This document shows positions 17,474 through 26,699 of a stretch of 64,000 nt of DNA, in pieces. Both the position numbers and the translations under genes were made by a program. The stretch's first letter is position 1. Each line of letters opens with the position of its first letter. A model generated the notes under the pieces. It was not told the origin of the DNA. It saw only the letters and a list, made by a program, of their open reading frames with translations, and did no database searches. The stretch is from JAVJRN01 sp040218415 (GTDB taxonomy: Bacteria; Bacteroidota; Bacteroidia; Cytophagales; Cyclobacteriaceae): contig JAVJRN010000079.1 in NCBI GenBank assembly GCA_040218415.1, positions 277,632 through 341,631 on the forward strand, read 5' to 3'.

Positions 17474-17952
17474 AACAATTGCTTTGCTATATTTTGAAAT
17501 GCCTGATCCACATTAACTCCTGTTTTGGCGCTTGTAAATAAGATTTCTCTCTGCGTGTCGACTTTGATCTTTTCGATCAAATAATCATCAGCTAAGTCTG
17601 ATTTATTTCCCAATACCACCAACGCCGGATCCTTTAGGTTTTTTTGTAATTCGAAAATATCCATGGAAAGGTTCTCATAAGTCTCAGGTCTATTTACATC
17701 GAAAACATAAATTATTCCATGAGCGCCCATCGTATATGCCTTTGGAATTTTAGTTGCTGATGACTCACCTGCAATATCCCAGAGAATGAGACTCATCTCA
17801 GTACCTTCGACATTGACAACCTTCTTATCTACCTTAACTCCTATAGTGGTTAAGTATTGATCAGAAAATTTTTGATGTACATAACGACTCACCAATGATG
17901 TCTTTCCTACACCGAAATTACCCACCAAAATAACCTTCTTAGATATCTGCAT
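17470..17952 (-). CDS. Ras/Rab-like small GTPase
   Basis: The 160-aa protein is a single small-GTPase domain, about the size of Ras without its tail. Visible motifs: G1 GNFGVGKTS (11-19), switch I TTIG (35-38), G3 WDIAGES (58-64), G4 GNKSDL (115-120) and G5 TSAK (140-143). Two positions that set intrinsic GTP hydrolysis in Ras differ: the Gly12 equivalent is Phe13 and the Gln61 equivalent is Glu63. There is no prenylation motif or membrane anchor. It heads a run of five genes with a LytTR regulator, a coiled coil, a roadblock-like protein and a peptidoglycan-binding protein. Confidence 0.92.
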   Translation of the reverse strand: MQISKKVILVGNFGVGKTSLVSRYVHQKFSDQYLTTIGVKVDKKVVNVEGTEMSLILWDIAGESSATKIPKAYTMGAHGIIYVFDVNRPETYENLSMDIFELQKNLKDPALVVLGNKSDLADDYLIEKIKVDTQREILFTSAKTGVNVDQAFQNIAKQLL

Positions 17953-17977
17953 TTGTTGCCTCTAATAATTTGACTTT

Positions 17978-18559
17978 TTAAGAATTTAAGCTGGTAGACT
18001 CTTCTTCTATTTTATTTGACAGCTCAATATACCAATCCTCACCGAATTTTCTTATGAGCGCATCCTTCAAAAACTTATATACTGGTACTCCTAGTTTTTT
18101 TCCTAACCCGCAGGCAGGTGAGCAAATTCCCCAACGGTCATAGTTTAATGCCAAGTATTCATGGAGCTTCACCGCCCTTATAGGATACAAATGGCAAGAA
18201 ATTGGTTTTTTAAAAGTAGTTTTTCCATCTTTATAAGCCTGCTCTATGCCACATTTTAATATCTTTTGGTCATCGTAAAATGCAAATGAACATTCCTTGT
18301 TATCGATGGTTGTTGTACTAAAATCACCTTCCTCATCGAGCAAATAAGCCCCATGCTTATCTAAGGCCTCTATGGCTTCTTCGCTCAAATAGGGCTTCAC
18401 ATGATCTATTACCTCTTCTATAAGTAAAAGCTCGTCCTTTTCTAATGGAGCCCCAAGATCACCTTCGACACAACAAGCCCCTTTACACTTTTCTAAGTCG
18501 CATACGAAAAATTCTGATTTTATATCGTCAGATATAAGCGTGTTGCCTATTTTTAACAT
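17978..18559 (-). CDS. DUF3109 family cysteine-rich protein
   Basis: The 193-aa protein starts MLKIGNTLISDDI and soon shows the family cluster CDLEKCKGACCVEGD, followed by other conserved cysteines (KECSFAFY, KCGIEQAY, SCHLYPIR, CSPACGLG). These eight or more cysteines resemble the YkgJ-type zinc or Fe-S cluster proteins. Function is unknown. It lies 25 bases upstream of the GTPase gene and could be the first gene of that operon, but the link may be only positional. Confidence 0.88.
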   Translation of the reverse strand: MLKIGNTLISDDIKSEFFVCDLEKCKGACCVEGDLGAPLEKDELLLIEEVIDHVKPYLSEEAIEALDKHGAYLLDEEGDFSTTTIDNKECSFAFYDDQKILKCGIEQAYKDGKTTFKKPISCHLYPIRAVKLHEYLALNYDRWGICSPACGLGKKLGVPVYKFLKDALIRKFGEDWYIELSNKIEEESTSLNS

Positions 18560-18563
18560 AGGT

Positions 18564-18571
18564 CAAATTTA
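18564..18571 (-). promoter_or_regulatory. Possible -7 element immediately before the DUF3109 gene
   Basis: On the minus strand TAAATTTG matches TAnnTTTG and ends only four bases before the ATG. If used, the transcript would be leaderless or nearly so. No TTG is found at the right distance upstream, so support is partial. Confidence 0.35.
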
Positions 18572-18693
18572 CTATCATAATAGGTTGTGCACATTTATTT
18601 TTTAAAAAAATATGAACCTAATTGATCCACTTTCGTTCGAAAGCTTACATTATATGTATGTACATTTAAAATTACAAGTCTAAGAAAAAAATT

Positions 18694-19278
18694 ATGTTAC
18701 AATCAATTTTATTCAATTTACTGTCAATTCTTATTGCTATAGGCGGTGAAGACATCCAAGAAACCTACACGGTCGATTCTGCGGCTAGCAAAATCGAATG
18801 GTCAGGCAAGAAAGTCACCGGAGAACATAATGGGACAATTTTATTAAAAGAAGGATCTTTCGTTTTTGAAAATAAAAAATTAATCGGCGGATCATTTGTT
18901 ATCGATATGACTTCAATAATTAACAAAGATTTAGAGGGTCAGTGGAGACAAAAACTTGAAGGTCATCTTAAGTCTGATGATTTTTTTGGTGTTGCGCAAT
19001 ATCCAACCGCAAATCTTGTAATTACTCAAGCTGTACCCCAAGGGCCTGGAAAATATAAAATCCTTGGAGACATGACCATCAAGGGAAAGACCAATCAAAT
19101 CAAATTCAACGCTGTATTTAATCAGACGGAAGACAAGGTAATCGGAACATCTACCATAGTAATTGACCGATCGAACTACGATGTGAAATATGGTTCTGGG
19201 AGTTTCTTTGACGACTTAGGTGACAAAACCATCTACGATGATTTTGAACTCAAGGTGAAAGTAGTCGCCAACAAATAA
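18694..19278 (+). CDS. YceI family lipocalin-like periplasmic protein
   Basis: The 194-aa protein has a short hydrophobic N-terminus (signal peptide, about 1-17) and a YceI beta-barrel starting YTVDSAASKIEWSGKKVTGEHNGTI, with later GSFVIDM, HLKSDDFF, YPTANLVI, GDMTIKGKTNQIKF and IDRSNYDVKYGSG. YceI proteins bind isoprenoid or other lipids in the periplasm. It is a single gene, convergent with thiL across a shared terminator. A 14-base inverted repeat (CTTTCG-TT-CGAAAG) lies at 18630-18643, about 50 bases before the start. Confidence 0.92.
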   Translation: MLQSILFNLLSILIAIGGEDIQETYTVDSAASKIEWSGKKVTGEHNGTILLKEGSFVFENKKLIGGSFVIDMTSIINKDLEGQWRQKLEGHLKSDDFFGVAQYPTANLVITQAVPQGPGKYKILGDMTIKGKTNQIKFNAVFNQTEDKVIGTSTIVIDRSNYDVKYGSGSFFDDLGDKTIYDDFELKVKVVANK

Positions 19279-19302
19279 TTTTTATTTTTACCCTACTTTA
19301 CC

Positions 19303-19328
19303 AAAGCCGGAATTTTCCGGCTTTTTTT
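19303..19328. terminator. Bidirectional terminator between yceI-like gene and thiL
   Basis: AAAGCCGGAA and TTCCGGCTTT form a ten-pair stem with a two-base loop, followed by a T run on the plus strand and preceded by A on the other. It ends the yceI-like gene and can also act on thiL. Confidence 0.8.
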
Positions 19329-19330
19329 AT

Positions 19331-20362
19331 TCAAAAATGTTTCCAACCTTGAGCTGTTAGGGGAACGGAATTACCACTTCTTGTTACAAATACTTTACCC
19401 TTGTCCAGGCTGTGCATATAACCTATAGTATGGATATCCACGTGCTTTTCTATTTTTTTGAAATCCTTTTGTGGTACAGTAAAAAGTAGCTCATAATCTT
19501 CTCCACCGTTCATGGCACATGAGTTTGGATCAATGGAAAACTCCGCTGCTGTCTCATAGGTTAGCTTGTCAATAGGTAGTTTATCTTCAAAAATTGCAGC
19601 ACCTAAGTTGGACCTTTTACATAAATGAAAAATCTCAGAAGCCAACCCATCAGAAACGTCGATCATGGAAGTTGGAACTAACGCTAATTCGGCCAGCTCG
19701 TGAATAATGTCCATTCGAGCTTTAGGTTTCAATTGCCTACCAACGATATAATCATAGCCCGATAGCTTGGGTTGCATGTTGGGATTTTCAATGAACTCCA
19801 TTTTTTCCCTTTCCAAAACTTGTAAGCCCATATAAGCCGCTCCAAGATCACCTGTAACACACAAAATATCATTGTCTTTTGCCCCTGACCGGTAGGAAAT
19901 TTTCTGATCGCTCGTAATGCCGGTTACAGAAACAGAGATAATCAATCCTGACTTGGATGCTGTGGTGTCTCCCCCAACCAAGTCTACTTTATAATCGTCA
20001 CATGCTGCTTTTATTCCCTCATACAGCACTTCTATGGCTTCTACAGAAAACCTATTGCTCAATCCAAGACTCACTGTTATTTGAGTTGGCGTACCATTCA
20101 TCGCTGCAATATCCGAGACATTAACCGAGACAGCTTTGTATCCCAAATGCTTCAAAGGCATGTAGCTCAAATCGAAATGAATGCCCTCAATCAACATATC
20201 CGTAGATAGCAGTATAAGTTCGTCTGCTGACTTAAAAACGGCCGCATCATCACCAATACCCAATATCGTGCGCTCATGGTAATGCGTGATATTGCTAGAA
20301 AGCTTATCTATCAGTGCAAACTCCCCTAGCTCGCCAATTTCCGTTCTTTTCTCCTCGCTCAT
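19331..20362 (-). CDS. thiL: Thiamine-monophosphate kinase ThiL
   Basis: ThiL phosphorylates thiamine monophosphate to thiamine diphosphate. The 343-aa protein has GIGDDAAVF, LLSTDMLIEGIHFDL, KAVSVNVSDIAAM (metal and phosphate binding), GDTTAS, VTGDLGAAY, MIDVSDGLASEI and GGEDYELLF, all PurM/ThiL-family motifs. I take the ATG giving MSEEKRTEIGELGEFA; an ATG four codons upstream overlaps the epimerase gene. It is probably cotranscribed with the epimerase. Confidence 0.95.
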   Translation of the reverse strand: MSEEKRTEIGELGEFALIDKLSSNITHYHERTILGIGDDAAVFKSADELILLSTDMLIEGIHFDLSYMPLKHLGYKAVSVNVSDIAAMNGTPTQITVSLGLSNRFSVEAIEVLYEGIKAACDDYKVDLVGGDTTASKSGLIISVSVTGITSDQKISYRSGAKDNDILCVTGDLGAAYMGLQVLEREKMEFIENPNMQPKLSGYDYIVGRQLKPKARMDIIHELAELALVPTSMIDVSDGLASEIFHLCKRSNLGAAIFEDKLPIDKLTYETAAEFSIDPNSCAMNGGEDYELLFTVPQKDFKKIEKHVDIHTIGYMHSLDKGKVFVTRSGNSVPLTAQGWKHF

Positions 20363-20366
20363 GGTA

Positions 20367-20789
20367 TTAATCATTTAATTTTTCAATTCTTTTTTCTTGA
20401 CAAAGCTCAACCAAAACGCCATTCGTAGATTTTGGGTGGAGAAAACATATCAGCTTATTGTCTGCTCCGTCTTTAGGTTTTTCATGTATTAACTGAAATC
20501 CTTCTTTAGTCAATCGCTCCATTTCGGCATGAATATCATCAACTTCAAAGGCTATGTGATGTATCCCCTCTCCCTTTTTATCAATATACTTTGCAATCGC
20601 ACTACTTTCGTTACCTGATTGCAAAAGCTCAATCTTGTTAGGCCCTATCTGAAAAAATGAAGTAGTAACGGCCTCCGATGCGACCTCCTCTACTTTATAT
20701 GCCTCCTCTCCAAAGAGTTTTTTAAATAAGTCATTGGCCGTGGATAAGTCTTTTACAGCGATTCCAATATGTTCAATTCTAATCATCAT
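20367..20789 (-). CDS. mce: Methylmalonyl-CoA epimerase (VOC family)
   Basis: The enzyme interconverts the R and S forms of methylmalonyl-CoA in propionyl-CoA/succinyl-CoA metabolism. From the ATG giving MMIRIEHIGIAVKDL, the protein is about 140 aa with the two beta-alpha-beta repeats of the VOC fold: EHIGIAV (metal His), ELLQSG, GEGIHHIAFEV (metal His) and a final LVELCQ (metal Glu). An upstream in-frame ATG would add about 20 residues without family similarity. It precedes thiL closely. Confidence 0.9.
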   Translation of the reverse strand: MMIRIEHIGIAVKDLSTANDLFKKLFGEEAYKVEEVASEAVTTSFFQIGPNKIELLQSGNESSAIAKYIDKKGEGIHHIAFEVDDIHAEMERLTKEGFQLIHEKPKDGADNKLICFLHPKSTNGVLVELCQEKRIEKLND

Positions 20790-20963
20790 TTTGGGATTTG
20801 GTGAAGGGATAGCTAATGAAAAAGTGTTGATTTTTTCTTTCTGCAAAAGTGATGAAACTTTTCGAAGAAATATAAGGTTCCAAAATATGACTTAACGAAT
20901 GTACTTAATAAATGCGTTGAGTAATCGAGTATATTTAAACCAGCATTTGCTATTTTTAGAATA

Positions 20964-20994
20964 TTTTTATTCTGGTTCAAACAAGATATTTTTG
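20964..20994 (+). promoter_or_regulatory. Promoter for the A-type Fe-S carrier gene
   Basis: TATTTTTG (20987-20994) matches the Bacteroidota -7 consensus exactly and lies about 27 bases before the ATG at 21021. The -33 element is only TTT, so the match is partial. Confidence 0.45.
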
Positions 20995-21020
20995 CAAACG
21001 GATTTTAGAAAAAGATTATT

Positions 21021-21347
21021 ATGATAAACGTTACGGATAAGGCTAAAGAAAGAATTTCGGTTTTAAGAACAGAAGAAGGCCACACCGATAATCACAATAT
21101 TCGTGTGGCGGTAAAAGGCGGAGGTTGCTCTGGTTTGATGTATGACTTATTATTTGATGATAAATTGTCAACTTCGGACGAAGTTTTTGAAGACAAAGGC
21201 GTAAAAGTCATCGTAGATAAAAAAAGTCTGCTTTACCTTTTAGGAACCACCCTAGATTTTACTGATGGACTCAATGGAAAAGGTTTTCAATTTGTTAATC
21301 CAAATGCCTCTCGAACATGTGGATGTGGCGAGAGTTTCTCCATTTAA
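21021..21347 (+). CDS. A-type iron-sulfur carrier/assembly protein (IscA/SufA/ErpA family)
   Basis: The 108-aa protein has the three family cysteines: Cys36 in GGGCSGLMY, and Cys100/Cys102 in the C-terminal TCGCGESF. These bind iron or a [2Fe-2S]/[4Fe-4S] cluster for transfer to target proteins. No suf or isc genes lie nearby, so which branch it serves is unclear. It has its own promoter-like site and terminator and is probably a single-gene unit. Confidence 0.93.
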   Translation: MINVTDKAKERISVLRTEEGHTDNHNIRVAVKGGGCSGLMYDLLFDDKLSTSDEVFEDKGVKVIVDKKSLLYLLGTTLDFTDGLNGKGFQFVNPNASRTCGCGESFSI

Positions 21348-21371
21348 CTCAATATCAATTTCAAAATATTG

Positions 21372-21405
21372 AAAGCCGGAATGCACAGCATTTCCGGCTT
21401 TTTTA
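21372..21405 (+). terminator. Intrinsic terminator after the A-type carrier gene
   Basis: AAAGCCGGAA and TTCCGGCTTT pair in a ten-base stem around a ten-base loop and are followed by a T run, 25 bases after the stop codon. Confidence 0.8.
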
Positions 21406-21566
21406 TATATTAGTGACATGATTCGCATTCAAGTGCTACAATTTAAGCCATCACAACTCCGCAACCTTCAGCCAATTTTCAATTGCTGAAATAGTATTTC
21501 TTCCCTTTTAGGCCATGACTTCCATGGCAATTTTCTTTTACAGTTTCGAAATACTAATATTTTATC

Positions 21567-23513
21567 ATGCGACTTATATTCTCATTTACGTTGTTGTTCA
21601 TGACGCTCATGCTACACAGTCAGGGCAAGATTATGCTTGTTGGAGGTGGAGGTGAAGGAAATTGGAGCGACCCTGCCTACAGTTGGGCTATAAAGCAAAG
21701 CGCTAACAAAAAAGTAGCGATTATTAGCTACAATGAAGAATCTCAGGCGCTTCCAGATTATTTTTTAGAATTGGGTGCCAGTGAAGCCATCAATGTTCAA
21801 ATAGACACGAGAGAACAGTCTGAACATGATTCGACCTATACCTATCTGATGGCGTTTGATTGTTTCTTTTTTAAAGGAGGGGATCAATCGAACTACTATC
21901 GTGTTTATAAAAATTCAAAAGTCACGGATGCTATCACGGCAAAATACCTCGAAGGAGGCGTAATCAGTGGGACTTCTGCCGGTATGGCAATTTTATCTGG
22001 AATAATTTATTCTGCAGACCGTGCAAGTGTTTTTCCGGATCAGGTATTGAACAACTTCCAAGACAATGACATCACATTGCATAGCGACTTTGTGAATTTA
22101 TTGCCTGGCTACATCGCCGATACGCATTTTATTGAACGAGGCAGGTCATTCAGGCTGATTGGTTTTATTGCACGATGGTTCCATGATACCAATGAAGTGA
22201 TCAATGGTATTGGTGTTGATGACCAAACGGCCTTTTGTATAGATGAAGAATTGGTTGGGACAGCCATCGGCACAGGTGCTGTAAGTCTGTTTTTTCCTCA
22301 AGGAATCAATATCAAAGAAAATAATTTTTACTTTGATTCCTTAGCCTCGGTTCAACTCATTGATAGCAATAAATACGACTTGGTGAATCACCAACTTTTG
22401 GAAGCTGGAAAAATTGATTCTAGTCCATTAACAAATGAAGAAACCGGAAATTTTACCTTATTTCTATCAGGCAGCCAGTCATTAGCCAATAATATTGAAA
22501 TGCTTCAAGAATTTAGGAATTCGAATGGACTCAATGATAGCACGCTCATCGTGACTAATGATAAAAATGCAATTGGACAATTACTACTACAACTACAGGA
22601 AATACCCTTTAAGGTAGTGGAAACTTCTAGTGAAAATAACCACCAAGACAGTACCGCACTTAGAAACTGGATAAGGAACAGTGCTAAAGTGCTCTTTTAT
22701 CTTAATGATATTGATGCGTTGTTTGAGTTTATTCATGGTGGCGCAACCGGAGAATTGCTCCAATCACATATTAAAAGAAATGATTTGATTTTAGCTTTTA
22801 TCGGTGATGACGCCAGCTTAGCTGGTCAGTCTGTTGTTACCAATAATATTGATGATGTTTCAGCCTCCTATCGCAATAGATTAAAGTTCACTGACGGTCT
22901 TGGGGTTTTAAATCAATCATTTATAGTATCAAATGCAATAGACCGATCAACCACCGACTATTATGAAAATAATACCTCGGCAGTGCTTTATCAGCTGCTA
23001 GATCAAAAATTGAAATACGGATTTTATATCAATGCTGGTTCGTACTTGAAAATATCAACTGATGAAAACGAACTTATCGTGTATCAAGTTGGTGATTATC
23101 CAACCGTGGTGGTGACCAACGAAAGCAAAGTTGGAGGGAAAGCGGAGGATCGTAATGTAATTGGCATTGATTTGATCAACTATCATATATTGCTTGACGG
23201 GCAAAACATGTCAATAGGCTCGAAAAATGTGGCTAATCAAACGCCTTACGAATATGAGCCAGTCGTCTTGGCACTAAGCAGCGGCAACATAGAACGAGAA
23301 ATTTTCTTTTATCCGAATCCCGTGAAGGAGCAGATTAACACATCGGCTGAATGGATTAAAAATTATCAAATTTTTGACGTTCAAGGTAAAGTATTGAAAA
23401 AAGGTAAATTTGGAACCCAAATAAATGTTCAGGAATTGAAATCTGGCAATTACTTCATTCAATTAATAAATGATGAACGAACGGAAACATTAAGATTTCA
23501 AAAGATAAAATAA
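21567..23513 (+). CDS. Secreted cyanophycinase-family (peptidase S51) protein with T9SS sorting domain
   Basis: The 648-aa protein has a signal peptide (1-19), an S51 domain (about 20-285) with ISGTSAGMAIL (nucleophile Ser137), DTHFIERGRSFRL (His187) and GIGVDDQTA (214-222), and a second S51-like half (about 295-525) where the nucleophile site is GDDASLAG and the His site is NQSFIVS, so the triad is lost. A C-terminal segment FFYPNPVKEQI onward (about 580-648) is a T9SS type A sorting domain. Cyanophycinases cut the Asp-Arg polymer cyanophycin into beta-Asp-Arg dipeptides. The usual Gln before the catalytic His is Thr here, so specificity may differ. It stands immediately upstream of susC. 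Confidence 0.82.
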   Translation: MRLIFSFTLLFMTLMLHSQGKIMLVGGGGEGNWSDPAYSWAIKQSANKKVAIISYNEESQALPDYFLELGASEAINVQIDTREQSEHDSTYTYLMAFDCFFFKGGDQSNYYRVYKNSKVTDAITAKYLEGGVISGTSAGMAILSGIIYSADRASVFPDQVLNNFQDNDITLHSDFVNLLPGYIADTHFIERGRSFRLIGFIARWFHDTNEVINGIGVDDQTAFCIDEELVGTAIGTGAVSLFFPQGINIKENNFYFDSLASVQLIDSNKYDLVNHQLLEAGKIDSSPLTNEETGNFTLFLSGSQSLANNIEMLQEFRNSNGLNDSTLIVTNDKNAIGQLLLQLQEIPFKVVETSSENNHQDSTALRNWIRNSAKVLFYLNDIDALFEFIHGGATGELLQSHIKRNDLILAFIGDDASLAGQSVVTNNIDDVSASYRNRLKFTDGLGVLNQSFIVSNAIDRSTTDYYENNTSAVLYQLLDQKLKYGFYINAGSYLKISTDENELIVYQVGDYPTVVVTNESKVGGKAEDRNVIGIDLINYHILLDGQNMSIGSKNVANQTPYEYEPVVLALSSGNIEREIFFYPNPVKEQINTSAEWIKNYQIFDVQGKVLKKGKFGTQINVQELKSGNYFIQLINDERTETLRFQKIK

Positions 23514-23752
23514 TACAAATCGAATATTAACCTTTTTTTATATCACATTATTGGATAGTTTTAAAATCTAATTTCATAAAAATGAATTTTACAACAGTTA
23601 AAGAAAGACCAATTCAGGCGCACAAAGCAATCAGTTTGCTTAATCTGCAGCCTATCTTCAACTGCTAGTCAAGTAAGTATAGTTGATCACTTAATACAGA
23701 CCTTGTATTAAATCAACCACGTATCAATACTTATTAATTAATCCTTTTACAC

Positions 23753-26695
23753 ATGTTATTAAGAAACATTTTCGTAGCTATTGCTATGGTGTTTTGTGTA
23801 TTCTGGGTCTCCGGGCAATCTGTTGTTACTGGCAGGGTTACAGAATCTAAAACGCAAGAATCACTCCCCGGAGTTACCGTAAAAATCAAGGGAACAACTA
23901 CAGGTACCATCACCGATCTGGATGGAAATTTTCGATTAGAGGCGCAACCAGAAGATATTTTGGTATTGTCTTTTGTCGGCATGACTCCCAAGGAAGTTGA
24001 AGTTGGTACACAGACCAACTTCAATATTGAATTAACTGAAGATACCAAAAGACTTGGTGAAGTAGTTGTTATAGGCTATGGTTCTTCAAGCAAAAAGCTT
24101 CTTTCAGGATCGATCACTCAAGTAAACGCCGAGCAATTGGCTATTGGCTCGAATGCAAGCATTGATGGCGCACTTCAAGCCAAGGCACCTGGGGTAAGAA
24201 TAACTCAAAACTCAGGGACTCCAGGAAGTGCTATTTCAGTTCAAATCCGCGGAGCAAACTCGGTAAGTGCTGGATCACAGCCACTATACGTTATCGATGG
24301 TGTGCCAATGACGACTGGTGATTTCGGTCAAATAGGTTTTGAAGGTCAAAACATCAATGCACTCGCCGATCTCAATCCTGATGATATCGAAAGTATTTCC
24401 GTTCTGAAAGACGCTTCCTCTGCAGCAATTTATGGAGCAAGAGCCGGGAATGGCGTAGTACTAATCACCACAAAATCAGGAAGCTCTGGTAAAACCAAAT
24501 TTTCGATAGATGCCTATAGTGGTGTGCAGGAAATTAGAGAAAAACTTGACTTGATGAATGCAGAGCAATTTGTTTCTTATTTAAATGAAACTTCACAAGG
24601 GCTAGGCGATAATTTTAACTCAGGAATTGATATCGATTGGCAAGATGAGATTTTCCGTGCTGCTCCGATCAGTAGTATTAATCTCTCTGCAAATGGAGGA
24701 ACTGAAAAAACGAGTTTTTACATCTCAGGTGGTCTATTTGATCAGGAAGGAATTATAATTGGCACAGACTACCGAAGAATCAACGGACGTATCAATTTAG
24801 ACCATAAGGTCAATGACAGGTTTAGGTTTGGGATTAAAAATGGGATAACTCATTCCATCAACAATCGCGTTCCTGGTGACCAATCAATTAATGGTGTTTT
24901 ACCCAATGCGATTTCAAAGCCACCCATTTATGGCATTCGAGATGAAGAAGGGAATTACTTAGAAGAAGGTTTTTGGGATAATCCTGTGGCTGTTGGGAAG
25001 GAAGCGCTCAATGAAGCAAAGGTTTTTAGAAACATCTCCAATGCCTATTGGGAATATGACATTCTGCCGGGATTAACTTTTAAAAATCAATGGGGCTATG
25101 ATTATTACTCGCTTGAAGAGCGTAGATACGAGCCAACAACTACTGATAGGGGCGCAGAAAGTGACGGAATCGCACTTTCTGCAAGGTCTGAAGTAAGTAG
25201 AATTACGCAACTGAGCACACTCGCCTATAATTTCTCATTAGGTGACAAATCAGAAATATCCGCACTTATTGGTTACAGTTTCGAAACGGGTAGCGAGTCT
25301 TCCAACTTCATTCGTGCGATCAATTTTCCATCTGATGAACTACAATATATCACCTCGGCAGGGACTATTGAAGAAGCATCATCAAATGCGCTCGATTTTG
25401 GGATCAATTCCTACTTTGCTCGCCTCAAATATGTTTTCGATAACAAATACATATTTACAGCCAACATAAGAAGAGACGGGTCTACGAGCTTCGGACAAAA
25501 CAATACTTATGGAAATTTTCCAGGAGCCTCCGTTGCATGGAGAGTATCAGATGAAAGTTTTCTTGATGGTGTAAATATTCTTAGTGACTTGAAGCTAAGA
25601 GTTGGTTATGGACTGTCAGGGAATGACCGAATAGGAAACTTCCAGTTTCTAAATGCCTACGCTTCAGGCTTTAATTATAGAAATAATCCGGGAATCGTAC
25701 CGAATAATATTCCAAACCCTAATTTAAAATGGGAATCGACAAGTCAATTAAATATTGGGCTAGATGGGGGCGTTTTGAAAGATCGATTGACTTTCACTGT
25801 TGATTATTACATCAATAAAACAAAAGATCTTTTATTAAACAGACCACTACCAGGTTCGGTTGGATTTACCTCGGTAAGTGCCAATGTTGGGAGGTTAGAA
25901 AATAAAGGTCTTGAGTTCTCTATCAATGGAAAAATCATTGCCCAAAAGGATTTCAGCTGGAACACGAACTTTAATATTTCGACCAATCAAAACAAGGTAA
26001 CAGAATTATACAATGATCAGCCGATCACCGACATTGGGAGAGGAAACAATGCTGTAGTTGTAGGCGAATCGATAGGCGTCTTTTATATGTGGAAATCACT
26101 TGGCGTGGATCCTTCGACAGGAGATTTGGTTTTTGAAGACGTAAATAACGATGGTCAAATAACTGACCTTGACCGCCAAGTGGTAGGTGACCCGAACCCT
26201 GACTTTTACGGGGGAATGACCAATACGCTTAATTATAAAGGGTTTGATTTAACGATTTTATTTCAGTTCAATGTTGGTAACGACATTTATAATGGCGTTC
26301 GTCAATATGGTGAAAATATGACTTTCGGTGAGAATGACAATCAACTCACTTCTGTTGCTCAACGCTGGAGAAATCCTGGCGACAGAGTGCCTATTCCACG
26401 AATCAATGGTGAATTCAATAACGACATTACCTCGCACTACATTGAAGGTGGATCTTTCCTTCGCTTGAAAAATATCTCAGCGGGTTATACTCTTCCATCT
26501 GCCTGGTCTGAAAAAATTGGTATAGCGAAAGCCAGAGTGTATATCAATCTACAAAACATCTGGGTTTGGACTGATTACTCAGGATATGATCCTGAAGTAA
26601 ACTATTCTGGAATCGATCCTGTACGTGCAGGAACTGACTTTTTCACATTCCCACAGCCCAAATCAATCATGGGCGGAATCAACTTAAAATTTTAA
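23753..26695 (+). CDS. SusC/RagA family TonB-linked outer-membrane transporter
   Basis: The 980-aa protein has a signal peptide (about 1-22), a CarboxypepD_reg-like domain (about 24-105: VTGRVTESKTQESLPGVTVKIKG), a TonB-box-like segment LGEVVVIGYGSSSKK, a plug domain with the conserved IRGANSVSAGSQPLYVIDG and LKDASSAAIYGARAGNGVVLITTK, and a large 22-strand barrel. It imports bulky nutrients with its SusD lid using TonB energy. It is on the shorter side for SusC proteins, similar to those for peptides or small oligomers. The susD start lies four bases after its stop. Confidence 0.96.
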   Translation: MLLRNIFVAIAMVFCVFWVSGQSVVTGRVTESKTQESLPGVTVKIKGTTTGTITDLDGNFRLEAQPEDILVLSFVGMTPKEVEVGTQTNFNIELTEDTKRLGEVVVIGYGSSSKKLLSGSITQVNAEQLAIGSNASIDGALQAKAPGVRITQNSGTPGSAISVQIRGANSVSAGSQPLYVIDGVPMTTGDFGQIGFEGQNINALADLNPDDIESISVLKDASSAAIYGARAGNGVVLITTKSGSSGKTKFSIDAYSGVQEIREKLDLMNAEQFVSYLNETSQGLGDNFNSGIDIDWQDEIFRAAPISSINLSANGGTEKTSFYISGGLFDQEGIIIGTDYRRINGRINLDHKVNDRFRFGIKNGITHSINNRVPGDQSINGVLPNAISKPPIYGIRDEEGNYLEEGFWDNPVAVGKEALNEAKVFRNISNAYWEYDILPGLTFKNQWGYDYYSLEERRYEPTTTDRGAESDGIALSARSEVSRITQLSTLAYNFSLGDKSEISALIGYSFETGSESSNFIRAINFPSDELQYITSAGTIEEASSNALDFGINSYFARLKYVFDNKYIFTANIRRDGSTSFGQNNTYGNFPGASVAWRVSDESFLDGVNILSDLKLRVGYGLSGNDRIGNFQFLNAYASGFNYRNNPGIVPNNIPNPNLKWESTSQLNIGLDGGVLKDRLTFTVDYYINKTKDLLLNRPLPGSVGFTSVSANVGRLENKGLEFSINGKIIAQKDFSWNTNFNISTNQNKVTELYNDQPITDIGRGNNAVVVGESIGVFYMWKSLGVDPSTGDLVFEDVNNDGQITDLDRQVVGDPNPDFYGGMTNTLNYKGFDLTILFQFNVGNDIYNGVRQYGENMTFGENDNQLTSVAQRWRNPGDRVPIPRINGEFNNDITSHYIEGGSFLRLKNISAGYTLPSAWSEKIGIAKARVYINLQNIWVWTDYSGYDPEVNYSGIDPVRAGTDFFTFPQPKSIMGGINLKF

Positions 26696-26699
26696 GAAA

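Noticed and set aside
23597..23752. Possible regulatory RNA before susC
   Set aside because: Only a weak AAGCA/TTGCTT hairpin and no exact promoter box are present; nothing resembles a known riboswitch.
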